Source: Distichodus sexfasciatus
Lineage: Eukaryota; Chordata; Actinopteri; Characiformes; Distichodontidae
NCBI GenBank assembly: GCA_032718565.1
Contig: JAVGVS010000760.1
Coordinates: forward strand, 47,872 to 111,871
Reading direction: 5' to 3'
Length of the DNA: 64,000 nt
The notes under the pieces are model-generated. The model saw only the letters and a program-made list of their open reading frames with translations. It did no database searches and was not told where the DNA came from. The position numbers and the translations under genes are program-made. This document shows positions 13,901 to 24,309 of this stretch, piece after piece. Numbering within the stretch: the stretch's first letter is position 1; each line of letters starts with the position of its first letter.

Positions 13901-14217
13901 AGACTGCTTAGACTGTGTACCATATTCAGTGATGAATATTAATCATGCAACGTTAGTGCGTGACCTCGACACACGTGGCATTTACGTAATGCTGTCCCCG
14001 CACCTGTGGAACGCTGTGAGGGAATTCCAGCTGCTGGGAGAGAGATTTCCTACTGGTGTAGAAGGCATTGGGGACACACGGGAATACATCCACCGTCTTC
14101 ATGATGAGCGAGTCCAAATCCCCGATCCAGTACGGCTGAACACCTGCACAGGGGACGGACATGGCGCAGGAGTCATTATGGGAGTCTATGGAAGTAGTTC
14201 ACAAAGAAAAAAAAATA

Positions 14218-14258
<41 letters not shown>

Positions 14259-14536
14259 CCATGTATTTATTGCATTGTGGGGACCTTTTTGTCCCCTAAA
14301 ATCATTTTTATCTGTTTTTTTGGGGCTTTGTGGGGACATTTGAGAGGTCCACATGAGGAGAAATGACTTTATAGAAAATGTGCTTGTTTTATTTGAGAAA
14401 CTAAAAGAGGTAAAAGATGTGCTTTTGGTTACTGAGGTTAAGGTTAGGGTTAGGATTAGGTGTAGGTGTAAAATTATATACATCTAGTCATTATGGGAGA
14501 CTATGGAAGGACCTCACAAAGATGTGTGTGTGTGTG

Positions 14537-14568
<32 letters not shown>

Positions 14569-14727
14569 AGCGTGTGTGTGTGAATGTGTGTGTGTGAGTG
14601 TGTGTGTGTGTGTGTTTTACTTGTAGAGTTGGAGCGACTCCTTTTGCATGAAGAGTTTTCATCATTCATGTCAGTTTCAGCTTCACTGCTTTTATTGTTG
14701 ATCTCGGATACCTCGGCTATAGGCAAC

Positions 14728-14762
<35 letters not shown>

Positions 14763-15463
14763 TTCTACAGATACAATAACAATAACAACACAATGTGGAA
14801 ACAGTGCACAATGTCTTGGGTCACCTCACTCCTTTATATTTTGTTAGGAAAATGTGCAGAAATAACTGCTGTTACTCAAGACTGCATTACAGACACAAGT
14901 CTTAAGACTTTTGCACAGTGCTGTATACAGTATGTTTACATTTGCATCATCTACATATTCTCATTTACATTCACAGCATTTATAATATATGTAAATGTAA
15001 ATGTGTTCAATAGCAACAAAGATTGTGTTGATCACCTTTAAGTAATTGGCCAGAGTGGAATCAGACACATTTCCGTTTGCTGTTGAGACGTTGCTCTCAC
15101 ACGGGGGGAAAACCTACAGAAATTACAACATATTTAAATAAATAATATTTAAAACATTGTAAAATAAAGATATAAAAATGGTTTAAATCAATATTTTTGG
15201 AACATTTTTGTAAAAGTCAATTTTACAACTATTAGCCAACTGAACTATAAAATACATCAAATAATTGTAAATAAGTTACATGAGTTAAAATTGACAATAT
15301 TAAAAGTCTGAATGAGTGCCGTGATGATTCTGGACAGTGTTGAGGCACAAATTTCCTTTCATCACCATTAATAATCATCATCATCATCATCATTATTATT
15401 ATTATTATTATTATTATTTTGTTGTTGTTGTTGTTGTTGTTGATAATCATTATTATTATTATT

Positions 15464-15494
<31 letters not shown>

Positions 15495-18400
15495 ATAATC
15501 ATTATTATTATTATTATTATTATTATTGTTGTTGTTGTTGTTGTTGTTGATAATTATTATTATTATTATTTAAGTTTTAAAAAATGTGTTTGAGGTGACT
15601 AAAAGTCTGTTTACATGTAAATGAATGGCCCAAATTATATTAAAAATATACCTTTATAAAAATATCCGCATATCTGTTGTTAATTTCTAACTTCTTAGGA
15701 ACATGCTCAGAGTACATTTCACTACTTGTATAACTATGTTTGTGACAAATTTAATCTTCTACCACACACTGCACTCTCTGAGTTAATGGACGAATAAATG
15801 GCCGTGTTTGTGTGTGTTATCTAACATTTTTGATTAATTTCGTGAACAGCATCTCGTTTGAGGCCGACACTGAAACAGCAGAGCGCTTGTTGTTGGAAAA
15901 TGGCTGGCCTTGTTGGTTTAGTAATGTGAGTCCTCCTTCAGCAGCGTCGCCTGTAGGAGGTCATTTGTTCTTCTGCTGCATGTCTGGCAGATTGTTTAAA
16001 TGCCTTTCACTGGAGTTTTGCCTGAAAGGCCTAAAAATTATTATACAGGCAACACTCTGTTCCATTACGTAGGAGGGAAAAGTCTAGATAAAAACTACAG
16101 TCCAAAAATCATGACTTTTGCTGTCGCAGAATTAATATTGTGACAATATGATTATATTTCTTACCATGTTAAAGTCTGTTTAAGACAATAGAAGATACTC
16201 ACCTACATGATTTCCTTCTTGTTACTTCGACACACAGTTTTTCTCACAGAAGTTATTTTCTCAAGATAATTTTTTTTCTGGCAGTAAATGTGCAAATATC
16301 TTGCTTTCTTCTTAAGTCTCAGATTGATATCATAATTTTCCAACACCAACGCATTGCTAGTTTCAATTTGATCAAAATAAATCTGATGCATTCGTCCACG
16401 ATGATAATAATGATGTTTTGCCAGGAAACTAAACCTGTAGTGGTCACAGGCAAAGTAAATTGTGATTCTGAGAAAACTAATTTTGTTATGTCGAATTCAC
16501 AAGAAAAATAACCTGCACTGCAAAAAAAATCTGTGTCAGAAAATAGGAAAAAGAAAAGGATAATAAGAAAAAAGGTACCAGAATCAAGCAAAATTATCTG
16601 CCAATATAGTGATAAAATTTATCTTGTAAAGATCTCCTAAAACAAGAAAAAAAATCTTTCCATTTTTCCATGTTTTTAGCTTTAATATTCTTAAAATAAG
16701 CAAAGTTGTCATGAATTTCTTAACTCGTAGTGGAGAGCATGAGGACTTTTCTGTTCTCTTAATTAAATTTTTTATTTCATTTTAAGAAGTTCTTATAATC
16801 AGTAAATTTTTCTTAATAAGATAATTGTAGCCAATGTTTCTTAAAATTAGATTATTTATCTTACACATACAAGTCTAGTCAAGTCAGTTATTCTTAAAAT
16901 AAACAAAAAACCAAGATCTATTTTTTCTTTTTAAGATTTTCTGGCTTGTTAAGATTTCATTTTTTGCAGTGTGAGATCTTAAGATAGCACAAATAAAAAT
17001 AATGTTGACGCATCTCCTCTATACACTTATAATCATATGACATATTTGCGTTAAATAAAAAATAACATTAAAATTTATTTTATTATTTTAAGCTCTAAAA
17101 TTATTATTTAAAATATTTTCCTGATAATTCTAGTGTTAACAGTTACAAGAATTGATGTCAAAATCAGAAATAAAACAAAACAATCATGAGATACCAAGAG
17201 GTATAATAATATTGAAGCATTTTCTATAGTCATGAAAAATTTGCATGAAACTAGAATTAAAATGTTAAAAGTTTTCAGATTGATCAAGTGCCAAGATACT
17301 AAACCTGTTCATGGCTAAAAATACTTTCATTATTTTAAGATCACAAGATGACAGATGAAAAATTGTTTTCTGTAGTCATATGATAGAACAATTATGTCAA
17401 ATTTATCCCACACAGTTCAGGAGATACAAGCTAAAACGTATATTGGTTTGTAATTGCGCCACCTATAGGTGGACATGTGCCATTGTCGGTCTCTGAGATG
17501 TGACATGCAATCCTGTTCAGTCCACCAAAGGGTTTCATTGTAACTTGTACGGTTTAGGCTGAGGTCTTTTTAAAAAAATAAATAATCAGAATGAAAACAA
17601 TAGGGTTCCAGCACTTGTCACTTGCCTGACAGAAAGTCATTACATCAAGAAAACCTTTATTGTTGCGAGATCACAAGATAACAAGAAGACATTGACGCGC
17701 CTTGTTTTGACTCCCGTAGTCGTACGTTTGAATTTGTTCAAAAATGAATTTGTTAAATTGTATTAATCCAGCGTTTTACCTCAGCGCTGACTGTTCTGTG
17801 AACAGCTCTGTCGTGCACTTCCGAGTCGTACTCGAGGTTTGTGTGTCCATTTACGAGCTGCCCATTAAACGGGGCCAGTCGCTCGCCGTAGTGAACATAA
17901 GTGCCCCTGGAGAGGCAAAAAGCCAAATCATTTCCATTAGTGTGCTTGTATTTACGTGTGTGTATGTGTTTGTGTGAAGAGGCCAAGGCTATGTGTATAT
18001 TTACACAAAACATTAACCCCCTTCAAATGCACACACACACACACACAGTAAAAGCCACTACTGTATGTGATGATGAAATCAGGTTTAGGTTTTATTACCT
18101 GTGTAATTGCTTGCCGTTATCACACACAGGAGGCCCCTCCGACGTGGCCACGCACATCCTCCAAAAACTGCTTTCCTGTCCCAATAAAAAAGCCATCATG
18201 AGAAAATAATCTCCAACAAGGCCTTCACTGTGCAGGTCCACAATGAGCACTCTTCTTACCCCCAAGCTTCCCACTTTGACACCTGTGAAATACGACCACG
18301 GCGGCTTTGTTTTATTAGAACAACCGCAAAGTCCAGCGCTAATTACAGCACTGTTTAGGGGCCCCGAGATGATGATGATGGTGATATGAGTTTTTGTTCA

Positions 18401-18705
18401 TGGTTTAGCACTGCTGGAATGTTATTAAAGGGAAAAATATCGCTGATCTCTCAGATTAAATGTAATTACTACAAGAAATGTTATATTTTAATTTCAGAGC
18501 CTGTGAAAAGTTGCCGCAGGACTTTCCGAACAGACGTGTGTGTGATATTTAATAAAATAAGAAGTTTGTTTGTCTATATTGTGGAAAAATTATACTTAAC
18601 TCATGTCCAAACCATCAATCCATCCACCTATTCATCCATCTGTTCATTTTCCATTCATTTATTCATCCATTCATCCATCCATCTGCCTCTTCATCCATTC
18701 ATCCA

Positions 18706-18766
<61 letters not shown>

Positions 18767-21234
18767 CATTCATTTTTACATTCATCTATTCATCCATTCA
18801 CATATTCATCCGTCCATCCATCCATCTACTGTTCGTCTATCCATCCATCCACCTGTTCATCTGTCTATCTATTTATCTATCTATTCATCCACCTATCCAT
18901 CCATCCACCTTTTCATTCATCTATTCATTTTTTGATTTACCCATTCATCCATCCACATATTCATCCGTCCATCCGTCTACACATCCATCTACATATTCAT
19001 CCTTCTATCTTCTATGTTCTGTCTTCTATCTATCAATTATTCTATCAAGATGTTACAGCAGATCTTGTTCCATTTTGCATTCTTATTTCGTTTACTCAAA
19101 CTATATGCAAAAAGTTACAGTGACCAACAAGCAATAATTAACGTTCATTTGGACAGTCTTACTAGTCGACGCTACCGCCCTCATATTTATTGAACACAGG
19201 GTTTCTTCTTTTCATGACATAAGCTCTTATTTATTATCTTGATGTTAGTGGTTTATACTTTAACCTCCAGATTCATTTGCACCGTCATCAAAAACATATT
19301 CTCGATGTTTACAATTTATCGAAATCGTTTTATCACCCAGCACTACTTTTAGCTCGCTCTATATAAGTCTCACAAAAGCATCTTTGTCATTTGTAGCGTT
19401 GTTTTAATGTGTTCTTTAAGCGTTGTGAAAGGGTCAGGGGAGGTGTTTCGTCCGCCAATCCAGCGGCGGGATTTAGGGACTCGAGTTGCTTCTGGCTGTA
19501 ATGACATCACTGGAATGTCTTATGAGACCTGCTTAAGTTCTCGTCTCTCCACAGACCTCAACAAGCACTCTTTTGTGCAGGTCTAATGGGCAGCCGCACA
19601 CACACACACACACACACCCAAACACACACACCACACATGGGACATGTGATTGTGATTCAGTGAGCAGAAAGCAGCCTCGTAAAGCGTTAAGGTTACACCA
19701 ACGCATGTGGAGGAAATCATTATTTTTTGGAAGAACTGCTTCAATGCGAGCGATTGCTGGGTACAAACCGTTTTGCCAGAAACATCTACATTAAGTAATG
19801 AGAGTGAAATGGTTGTAGATTTCATGGTGATAAAAAGTTGATTAGATCTCAGTGAGGCGTGGATTTGGCAGGAGAGCCCACGCTGTTGAGAATGAGATTT
19901 GTGTAATTTACAGTTACATTTACAGCAGTTACCAGACGCTTTTATCCACACAAACCTCCAGCTCTACCATCATAATGTCCCTGAGCAACACCCTTAACCC
20001 CAAGATGCTCTGGGGGAGACTGTCTCCGAAATTAGTCACTATCTATCCATCCATCTGTCTGTCTATCCATCCTTCCTCCATCCACCCATCTATCTGTATT
20101 AATCTATCTATCCCTTCATCTATTTATCTATACATCTATCTGTCCATCAATCCATCTATCGATTATGCATTCATCTATCTGTCCATCTCTCTGTCTATCC
20201 ATCCTTCCTCCATCCATCCATCTATCTATCTATTAATCTATTAATCTTTCCATCCGTCCATCTATGACTTGTATATTAGATGCATTAGTATACACAAAAA
20301 ATAGCTCCATTTAATGATTAATAGATTAAGCTACAGCCAGGCTTCATTTAATCCTGAATTACTTTTAATTGTAAGTTACTTTAAATCATAAGTTTGTAAG
20401 CTTGACTCCACCAACAAGCTACGAGCTACGTACGATTAAAAGTAGCTACTTAGTGTTAATTCTAGTAACTTGAAATAGACCTGGAAATCATCACAAAAAT
20501 ATCTCATCAATCAGAACTTTGGCAGAGGATTTTAAAATATTATTTTTTGCAATAAACCAAAAAAATACAGAGACTGTCAATATGAAAACAAAAGTACCCT
20601 GATGGAGAACGACCTCCTCACACTCTTTTTTGGCTCTTTGTTGATTTTCGCTTCCTGAAGGCTGGCACTCCTGCTGAGATCCCAATCCTGATCCCAATCC
20701 TGATCCAGGTCCGGATGTCCCATGCTGTGAAAAAAAGTGGAAAGAAAAAGATTTGCAATTTAACAGTAAATTTGTCATTTAAGTCATGAAAAGTGCTACA
20801 CTATGCTGTAAAAAGTAATTTACCGTACTACATTACCCTGTAAAATATAACAGGGTAAATTTGCAATTTAAAAGTCATTTCAGGCACCAAACTGCAATGT
20901 AATAAATATAATTTAAGAATAAAATTGTAATTTAACAGTCATTTATAGTATTATGCTACTGTGTAAAAAACGTAATTTATCAGTAAATTTGTCATTTTTA
21001 ACAGTAATTATTGGTACCTGTGGTGGGGGCCGGCGGCGTCGTCACTGATCCCCGAGCTGCAGATGAGCAGGGATCGGGAGAGCATGGCCAGCTTTTTGGA
21101 GCGCCTTCCGGATGTTGTTCTCTCCATCCTTCGTTCTCTCCTCCTCTGCTGCGTCTGGCTGCTTCTCAGAGGCATGACGAGGGCAGAGGGAGGCTCTCTC
21201 TCCGTCCACACCAACGCTAATGGAGGAGGTCGCT
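3784..21234 (-). CDS. il16: pro-interleukin-16 (il16), 5' and central exons; 3' end outside window
   Basis: Multi-PDZ scaffold and cytokine precursor. In mammals the C-terminus is cleaved by caspase-3 to release the CD4-binding cytokine, and the N-terminal part stays in the cell. I rebuilt seventeen exons by matching translated segments to the known family and checking splice sites; all phases agree, giving about 1,155 codons without a stop. Numbered from the ATG at 21175, PDZ1 is about residues 296-384 (loop GLGFSIVGG) and PDZ2 about 436-523 (loop GLGIGLC, then CGDEIMEIN). The linker holds PPVAAKPAW and SIRQKISSFETF, both close to human IL16. The ATG at 21127 (MERTTSG) has the better Kozak context and aligns with the human start; upstream in-frame ATGs exist. 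PDZ3, PDZ4 and the cytokine region are not in bases 1-3783, so the gene continues to the left. Two N-terminal PDZ domains mean this is the long form. Confidence 0.94.
4964..7533. other. il16 intron with repeat fragments
   Basis: Bases 5670-6170 are C/T-rich with CCTGT and TTCC motifs and end in AATAAATATAGC, like the 3' end of a retroelement. Bases 6570-6700 contain CTGAAGACACACCTCTTCAA, reminiscent of the C-terminal end of fish LINE or transposase ORFs. Neither can be classified firmly. No exon is seen. Confidence 0.45.
7534..7630 (-). CDS. il16: il16 exon 16, short acidic exon
   Basis: Thirty-two codons, EAGERLEGTKATPTEPVV, then AAAEEEEYTHKQNR and one base. Both flanking phases fit (0 in, 1 out), and the acceptor follows TTTCCTGTTTGC. 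It has no clear human counterpart, so it may be a fish-specific or alternative exon. Confidence 0.68.
7631..9189. other. il16 intron with minisatellite
   Basis: No coding exon. Bases 8690-9120 form a degenerate minisatellite with units such as TGCTCATGCATAAACATAG and TGTGCATGCAAAAACAT, related to the arrays at 1.5-2.6 kb and 23.0-23.2 kb. Confidence 0.65.
9190..9704 (-). CDS. il16: il16 exon 15, basic serine-rich linker
   Basis: One hundred and seventy-one codons from GVRRLDPCSHSRQKC to SSQSSCQ. The segment is rich in serine, arginine and cysteine (cysteines in QKCERC and CCCH near the start). TDSSGSNRGSPV near the end resembles the human SSSDSSYMSGSPGGSP region. Splice sites are TCATCTCAG and GTGAAA. 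The sequence is GC-rich compared with its introns. Confidence 0.9.
10080..10203 (+). repeat. L2/SINE 3' tail-like repeat
   Basis: It contains CCCAGGGTTGGTCCCCGCTT, TGGGGATAGGCTCCGTTC and ends in GGATAATGAACGAATGAA. This is the usual fish L2-type tail ending in a short A/T-rich repeat. A sister copy is at 35450-35575. Confidence 0.65.
10237..10324 (-). CDS. il16: il16 exon 14
   Basis: Twenty-nine codons, VSEQQLNEAIAQAVENSKLK to HWSMEG, a predicted helix that matches human VSEQQLKEAVAQAVENTK and HQWSLEG. Donor GTAAGA. Confidence 0.94.
10585..10735 (+). repeat. tRNA-derived SINE (family 1), partial
   Basis: It carries the B-box-like GCCGGTTCGAATCTC and then ACCGGTAAAG, TACCACTGAGG and CACTGCTCCTTCACAG, as in the other nine copies. 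It lacks the TTCACAATAACAAATAATCA tail. Confidence 0.75.
10804..10936 (-). CDS. il16: il16 exon 13, PDZ2 C-terminal half
   Basis: It reads CGDEIMEINDTVVCNMTLND and ends VQLIVSRHPDPK, phase 0. Acceptor GAATTTCAG, donor GTAGGT. A partial SINE lies just downstream of the exon in the intron. Confidence 0.96.
11481..11598 (-). CDS. il16: il16 exon 12, PDZ2 binding loop
   Basis: It reads EVGVGLGIGLCCIPSSEG and IYIHTLSPGSVAHMDSRL, against human EAGVGLGIGLCSVP and HTLSPGSVAHLDGRLR. It leaves two bases (AG). Acceptor TTTGTAG, donor GTGAGG. Confidence 0.96.
11678..11860 (+). repeat. tRNA-derived SINE (family 2), forward copy in il16 intron 11
   Basis: It has a tRNA-like head: A box AGAGGTTAGGATGC and B box GTGGGTTTGAATCC. 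A tail contains GTCCCTGGAATTAGG and TGTAAATGTGTAAATGTAAA. Confidence 0.75.
11930..12130 (-). repeat. tRNA-derived SINE (family 2), inverted copy in il16 intron 11
   Basis: The tRNA-like head is in reverse orientation (GGTAGGATTTGAACCCACAA, then GAATCCTATCCACTAG). With the forward copy it forms an inverted pair inside a 566-bp intron. Related fragments are seen at 19905-20040, 34905-35065 and 53195-53290. Confidence 0.75.
12165..12384 (-). CDS. il16: il16 exon 11, end of PDZ1 to start of PDZ2
   Basis: It starts QVKKGLLTLVVRTS, the last PDZ1 strand, then a serine-rich spacer (SRSRSLSSTSG), and ends DRVMMEITLHK plus one base, the first strand of PDZ2. An inverted SINE copy ends only about 30 bases downstream of the donor. 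Confidence 0.94.
12649..12722 (-). CDS. il16: il16 exon 10, PDZ1 helix
   Basis: It reads GDEILELNGESLHGLTHEEA and LQRFK, the PDZ1 alpha-B helix and its lead-in. The acceptor follows a (TG)n tract; the donor is GTGAGT. Confidence 0.96.
13115..13229 (-). CDS. il16: il16 exon 9, PDZ1 core
   Basis: It begins with the carboxylate-binding loop GLGFSIVGGRDSMYGP and ends GGAAAADGRLQE plus one base. It is nearly identical to human PDZ1. Acceptor TTCTTCAG, donor GTTTGG. Confidence 0.96.
13285..13490 (+). repeat. (TG)n-flanked dispersed repeat, copy 1
   Basis: Between GT runs it contains TTTTGGGGCTTTGTGGGGAC, TTTGAGAGGTCCCCATGAGG and a GGTTAGGGTAGG-type run. Copies at 14221-14530 and 25580-25870 share the same order. 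It lies in the 289-bp intron between il16 exons 8 and 9. Confidence 0.75.
13519..13629 (-). CDS. il16: il16 exon 8, start of PDZ1
   Basis: Thirty-seven codons ending VQAFIICNIVLMKSPGK, the first strand of PDZ1, against human LQASVISNIVLMKGQAK. RSLSSAHLV upstream matches human RSLSTAQLV. The acceptor lies after a (TG)n run. Confidence 0.93.
14004..14143 (-). CDS. il16: il16 exon 7
   Basis: It completes a serine codon, then reads VQPYWIGDLDSL and ends SRKSLSQQLEFPHSVPQ; human has NRKSLSQQLDCP here. The acceptor is CCCTGTGCAG and the donor GTGCGG. Phase 0 at the end fits exon 8. Confidence 0.88.
14221..14620 (+). repeat. (TG)n-flanked dispersed repeat, copy 2, with long GT runs
   Basis: Bases 14221-14258 are (GT)n. 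The core has GGGGCTTTGTGGGGACATTT and GGTTAAGGTTAGGGTTAGGA. Bases 14523-14615 are (GT)n again and run right up to the donor of il16 exon 6. Confidence 0.75.
14621..14726 (-). CDS. il16: il16 exon 6
   Basis: It reads LPIAEVSEINNKSSEAETDM and ends CKRSRSNST plus one base, matching human QRARSNSTS. The acceptor AG lies directly in a (GT)n tract, with no ordinary pyrimidine run. An alternative AG ten bases downstream would break the frame with exon 5. Confidence 0.75.
15036..15113 (-). CDS. il16: il16 exon 5
   Basis: Twenty-six codons, VFPPCESNVSTANGNVSD to LANYLK, phase 0 at both ends, with an NVS and an NGN context rich in serine. The acceptor is ATTTCTGTAG and the donor GTGATC. Confidence 0.68.
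15370..15575. repeat. compound trinucleotide microsatellite
   Basis: Alternating blocks of (ATC)n, (ATT)n and (GTT)n, with the unit TGATAATCATTATT between them repeated three times. Confidence 0.9.
16516..16971. mobile_element. MITE with CACTGCAAAAAA termini
   Basis: The left end CACTGCAAAAAAAATC mirrors the right end GATTTCATTTTTTGCAGTG. The interior is T/A-rich with repeated TCTTAAAAT and AAGAAAAA motifs, as in a common fish non-autonomous DNA element. No clear 8-bp target duplication was seen. Confidence 0.7.
17780..17906 (-). CDS. il16: il16 exon 4
   Basis: It reads GTYVHYGERLAPFNGQLVNG and continues to VHRTVSAE, 42 codons, ending in phase 0. The acceptor is GCCTCTCCAG and the donor GTAAAA. 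The one-base start phase fits exon 3 exactly. Confidence 0.7.
18099..18175 (-). CDS. il16: il16 exon 3
   Basis: It reads ESSFWRMCVATSEGPP and then VCDNGKQLH, in phase 0, leaving AG for the next exon. The acceptor is TTGGGACAG and the donor GTAATA. Similarity to human is weak here, so the call rests on splice sites, the phase match and position. Confidence 0.65.
18600..19035. repeat. (CATC)n/(TATC)n microsatellite region
   Basis: Long imperfect CATC/ATTC tetranucleotides with a purer TATC core at 18708-18765. The ORFs across it are repeats of I, H, P and S and are not genes. A similar region is at 20040-20265. Confidence 0.9.
20598..20724 (-). CDS. il16: il16 exon 2
   Basis: The exon starts with one base completing a serine codon, then reads MGHPDLDQDW and a second DQDW unit, and ends KKSVRRSFSIR in phase 0. 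The acceptor is TTTTTTTCACAG and the donor GTACTT. The short (GATCAGGATTGG) duplication gives the repeated aspartate-tryptophan segment. Confidence 0.8.
21018..21234 (-). CDS. il16: il16 exon 1 (of those supported), contains the start codon
   Basis: The exon carries in-frame ATGs at 21175 (MPLRSSQT) and 21127 (MERTTSGRRSKK). The second has A at -3 and G at +4 and lines up with the human N-terminus, including LSRSLLICSSGISDD against human ISRSLMLCNAKTSDD. The donor GTACC follows 21018 and leaves two bases (AG). A strong acceptor with a (CT)n tract ends at 21235, so the exon probably starts at 21234 and is joined to an upstream exon. Confidence 0.85.
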
Positions 21235-22224
21235 CTGGAGGAAGAGAGAGAGAGAGAGAGAGGGAGATGGAGAGAGCAATTAGAAAATTCAGTTAGTCTC
21301 CTTCGTCACGTCCTCCTCCTCCATGCTTGGGCGTTCTTCTTAGGAAGTGCAGCAGCTCCGATATAAACACACTTTTCTTTTCCAAGTCCACGTTTGACAA
21401 GAACGAAGGGAAAAAAAGAAAGAGAAATTGCGCGCCGTCTCATGACTCCGACTCGGCTGGAAAACCTGGATATTTTAAATAGAATTTGTTGGGGAAAAGA
21501 AGTGAGTTTTGCAAAGCAGGAGAGCTGGGATTACAGAGACACAGACGTTCATTCTAGGAAATGGACTCAACATTTTAGCTACTGGACATGACATGACTGG
21601 TCAAATATCTTACTCGTCAAATTTTTGGTGAAAATAATCACTCCCTTAAATCCAGGTTTAGGCAACAGCCGTGTTCAGAAATTAAGGTTGTAGAAGTTTG
21701 TTGTGAGCATCACTTCACGCTTCTCGCTCTGCTTTTCCGCCGAGTTCTCGGTCAGAGCTCTCAGAAGCGGCATGCATTATATATGACCCACTAATTCACT
21801 AATGGAGCTACATGTATGGAGGAAGGTATGGACCAGATTTCACCAATGAGGCAACACAAGATCATGCAGAAATCGGAGAAGATTAAGCATTCACCACTTA
21901 GTGTTGAGATAGGACATTACTTATAATGGGATTGTTAGCATTTTCATCACCGTCCTGCTCAAATTGATGTGGTCAAGGACCTTGATGGATAATAAACTGA
22001 GACGCAACTGCAGAGCACTTAAAATTTCTGTTGGTGTATTAACAAATTCTCTCTTACACATAGACATGAAAGCTTGAAATTGAGTAAATGACAGTTTACT
22101 TCGACTTCAATTCATAATTCCATAAGTTAGTATATAAATGAAGTACGACCAAAGGGTGATGTTGGTTTTGGAGAGTTTATATTCTTAAATAAATCACATG
22201 ATGTTGTGTTACTCGGGTTGTCTT

Positions 22225-22665
22225 TTTTGACCCCCCAGTATGTCGCAGGCCTTTTTTGAGATTTTGCGGTGGCTTTTCTTAAAAATTGCAATGAAAATTG
22301 TGGTGTTTTAAGGCGTTGTTGCAATACAGTTGCGGAAAAAAATGCAATTTTGTCCCCCTTTATAATGATTCTTCAACAATCAATTAAAATAATGAAAACA
22401 AAACCACTATTATTTTTATCAACCGTTAATCATTTAGTTATTTTTTAAGGTAAACGTGAAGCGTTTCCTGCGTCTTCTAAACATAACAAGGAAGTGAGTT
22501 CGCTGGCGTGTGACTCAACATGTTTGCAGAAACGACAATGATTGGTCAAAAATTGCGGAAAAGTTGCTGTAATTGGTCAAAGTTGCACTGTAGTTATGAA
22601 TTCCCAAGGATTGGCTGAATTTGCGTTAACAGATGCGGTCGCAACATCATGAAATCCTGGAAGGT
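22225..22665 (+). repeat. unclassified dispersed repeat, copy B
   Basis: It is the reverse-orientation partner of 310-835: TTGTCCCCCTTTATAATGAT, CTAAACATAACAAGGAAGTG and TTTGCGTTAACAGATG. It lies upstream of il16 exon 1. Confidence 0.7.
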
Positions 22666-22984
22666 TTGATTTTTATCTTATACTAAAATTGATTACAGAG
22701 CAGCACATAGCCATGTACTACGTCACATTTACACTCTTAAATGCACTCTTTAAAGAATTGCGTTGGAGAAGTTGACAGTTTACATGAATTTCAGTAGTTG
22801 AGCAGCAGCAACACTGATGTAATGGCACACAGCTGTAACAGCGGCTGAGTCAGAGAGACGGAGAGAGAGAGAGAGCGAGAGTTGACCTTTAGCTGTGTTC
22901 TGTAATGTGTTGGCCGAAGTGTCCAGAGTTGAGCCCCACAAACAGTTTTTAACATCCACGATCATCCTTCAACTACAGAGCGAT

Positions 22985-23200
22985 ACGTTCCCATGAGCAT
23001 GTGAAACCTGCTCGTGCTCATTTGACGCTTTCTCACACTCACGTAATGCTTTCTCATGCTCGCTCGATTCTTTCCTTCTTGTGCTCACACAATGCTTTCT
23101 CATGCACGTGCAGTACTGTCTTGTGCTCAGGCGATGCTTTCTCATGCTCACACTATTGTTTCTTGTGCTCAGGTGATGCTTGTCGTGCTCACATTATTTT
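22985..23200. repeat. minisatellite, about 24-bp units
   Basis: Units such as AATGCTTTCTCATGCTCAC and GATGCTTTCTCATGCTCAC are repeated about eight times with substitutions. They are related to the CTCATGC-type arrays in il16 introns. Confidence 0.75.
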
Positions 23201-23999
23201 TCCTTTGCCATTTATTTACTAACGGCAACTACAATCTTTACTCAAACTGCTTTTAAAGACCAAATCTAGAAATAATCTTCTATTTTCTACGTTTCATTCA
23301 ACACTGATTATGGTTGTAGAGTAAGTAAAACACTGGCAGCATTGGGTTTAGCATTAAATTCATCCAGTGTGTGTGTGTGTGTGTTTCTATCACAAGATCT
23401 TGATTTGGTTGCATGCTTATTTCCTCAGAAATGCTTTGTAGCACGAAGTTGAAAGCAGTGGATAGAATACGGGGCTGATTATTTACCCTTTATTTTACTA
23501 AAAAGTCTACGATGAGACCTGGGACTGTGCTCAAATACAGCTGCTATAGAATAAAATGACTCTCGAGGTAATAAAACAACCACAATTCTTTACGATGCTC
23601 TTAAATTCATCGACATATTTGCTTAATTTTAGGACTAATTCCAATTTTATATTTAATTTTATTCCAAATATTCCATTAGTCCATCGTAAAGAATGTGATG
23701 ATGAGTAAAAGATATTAATAACAAAATGGAAATATGCGTAGTAAAGAGTGTTATTAAGAGAAGTAAAGTTTCCACTTGCGGATGATAAAGTTTGTAATGC
23801 AGGTATTAACTCCTGGGAAACGGTGTGGAGTTTCCTCACTAACGCATCAGGAGATTCAGACGGAAACTCTCCTGAACAGCAGAGAGAATGGATTTCGGTC
23901 TAATTACGTTACGATTAACATCAGTGTCTGGAGTTGAGGAACACACACACACACACACAGAGTCTCGTCGTTGCATCTATAAAGTGAATTTAAGTGGGT

Positions 24000-24180
24000 G
24001 ATTATTTGTCATTGTGAACAAACCACAATAACCCTGTGAACGGGCAGTGGGGAGTATTTTTGGGGGGAGCAGTGCTTTGGAACGGTACCATGCTCATGAG
24101 TACCTCAGCGGTAACTCTTTGACCAGTCCGGGACTTGAACCTGTGACCTTCAGATCAACTCCCCAACTGTGAGGCTACTG
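24000..24180 (-). repeat. tRNA-derived SINE (family 1)
   Basis: Reverse orientation: AACCACAATAACCC tail side, CATGCTCATGAGTACCTC, then GGGACTTGAACCTGTGACCT (B box reversed). Confidence 0.7.
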
Positions 24181-24309
24181 ACTGTGCATGTCTATGTCAT
24201 GAGATTACTCTGTATGAGACATGGTGCGTCTTTTGTTATATAATGATTATAACAGTATAAATGCAAAGACCTTACAAAAAATATTAGGGGTGTAACAATA
24301 CATCAATAT

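Larger units (their letters stand above)
15114..17779. other. il16 intron, mostly AT-rich, with a MITE
   Basis: Besides the trinucleotide repeat and the element at 16516-16971, no exon was found. Bases 15840-16070 have ordinary base composition and no recognised repeat or ORF. Confidence 0.5.

Noticed and set aside
14621..14716. Alternative acceptor for il16 exon 6 at 14717
   Set aside because: It has a better-looking upstream sequence but would put exon 5 and exon 6 out of frame.
18386..19123. 245-codon ORF
   Set aside because: The translation is repeats of S, I, H, P and Y from a CATC/TATC microsatellite.
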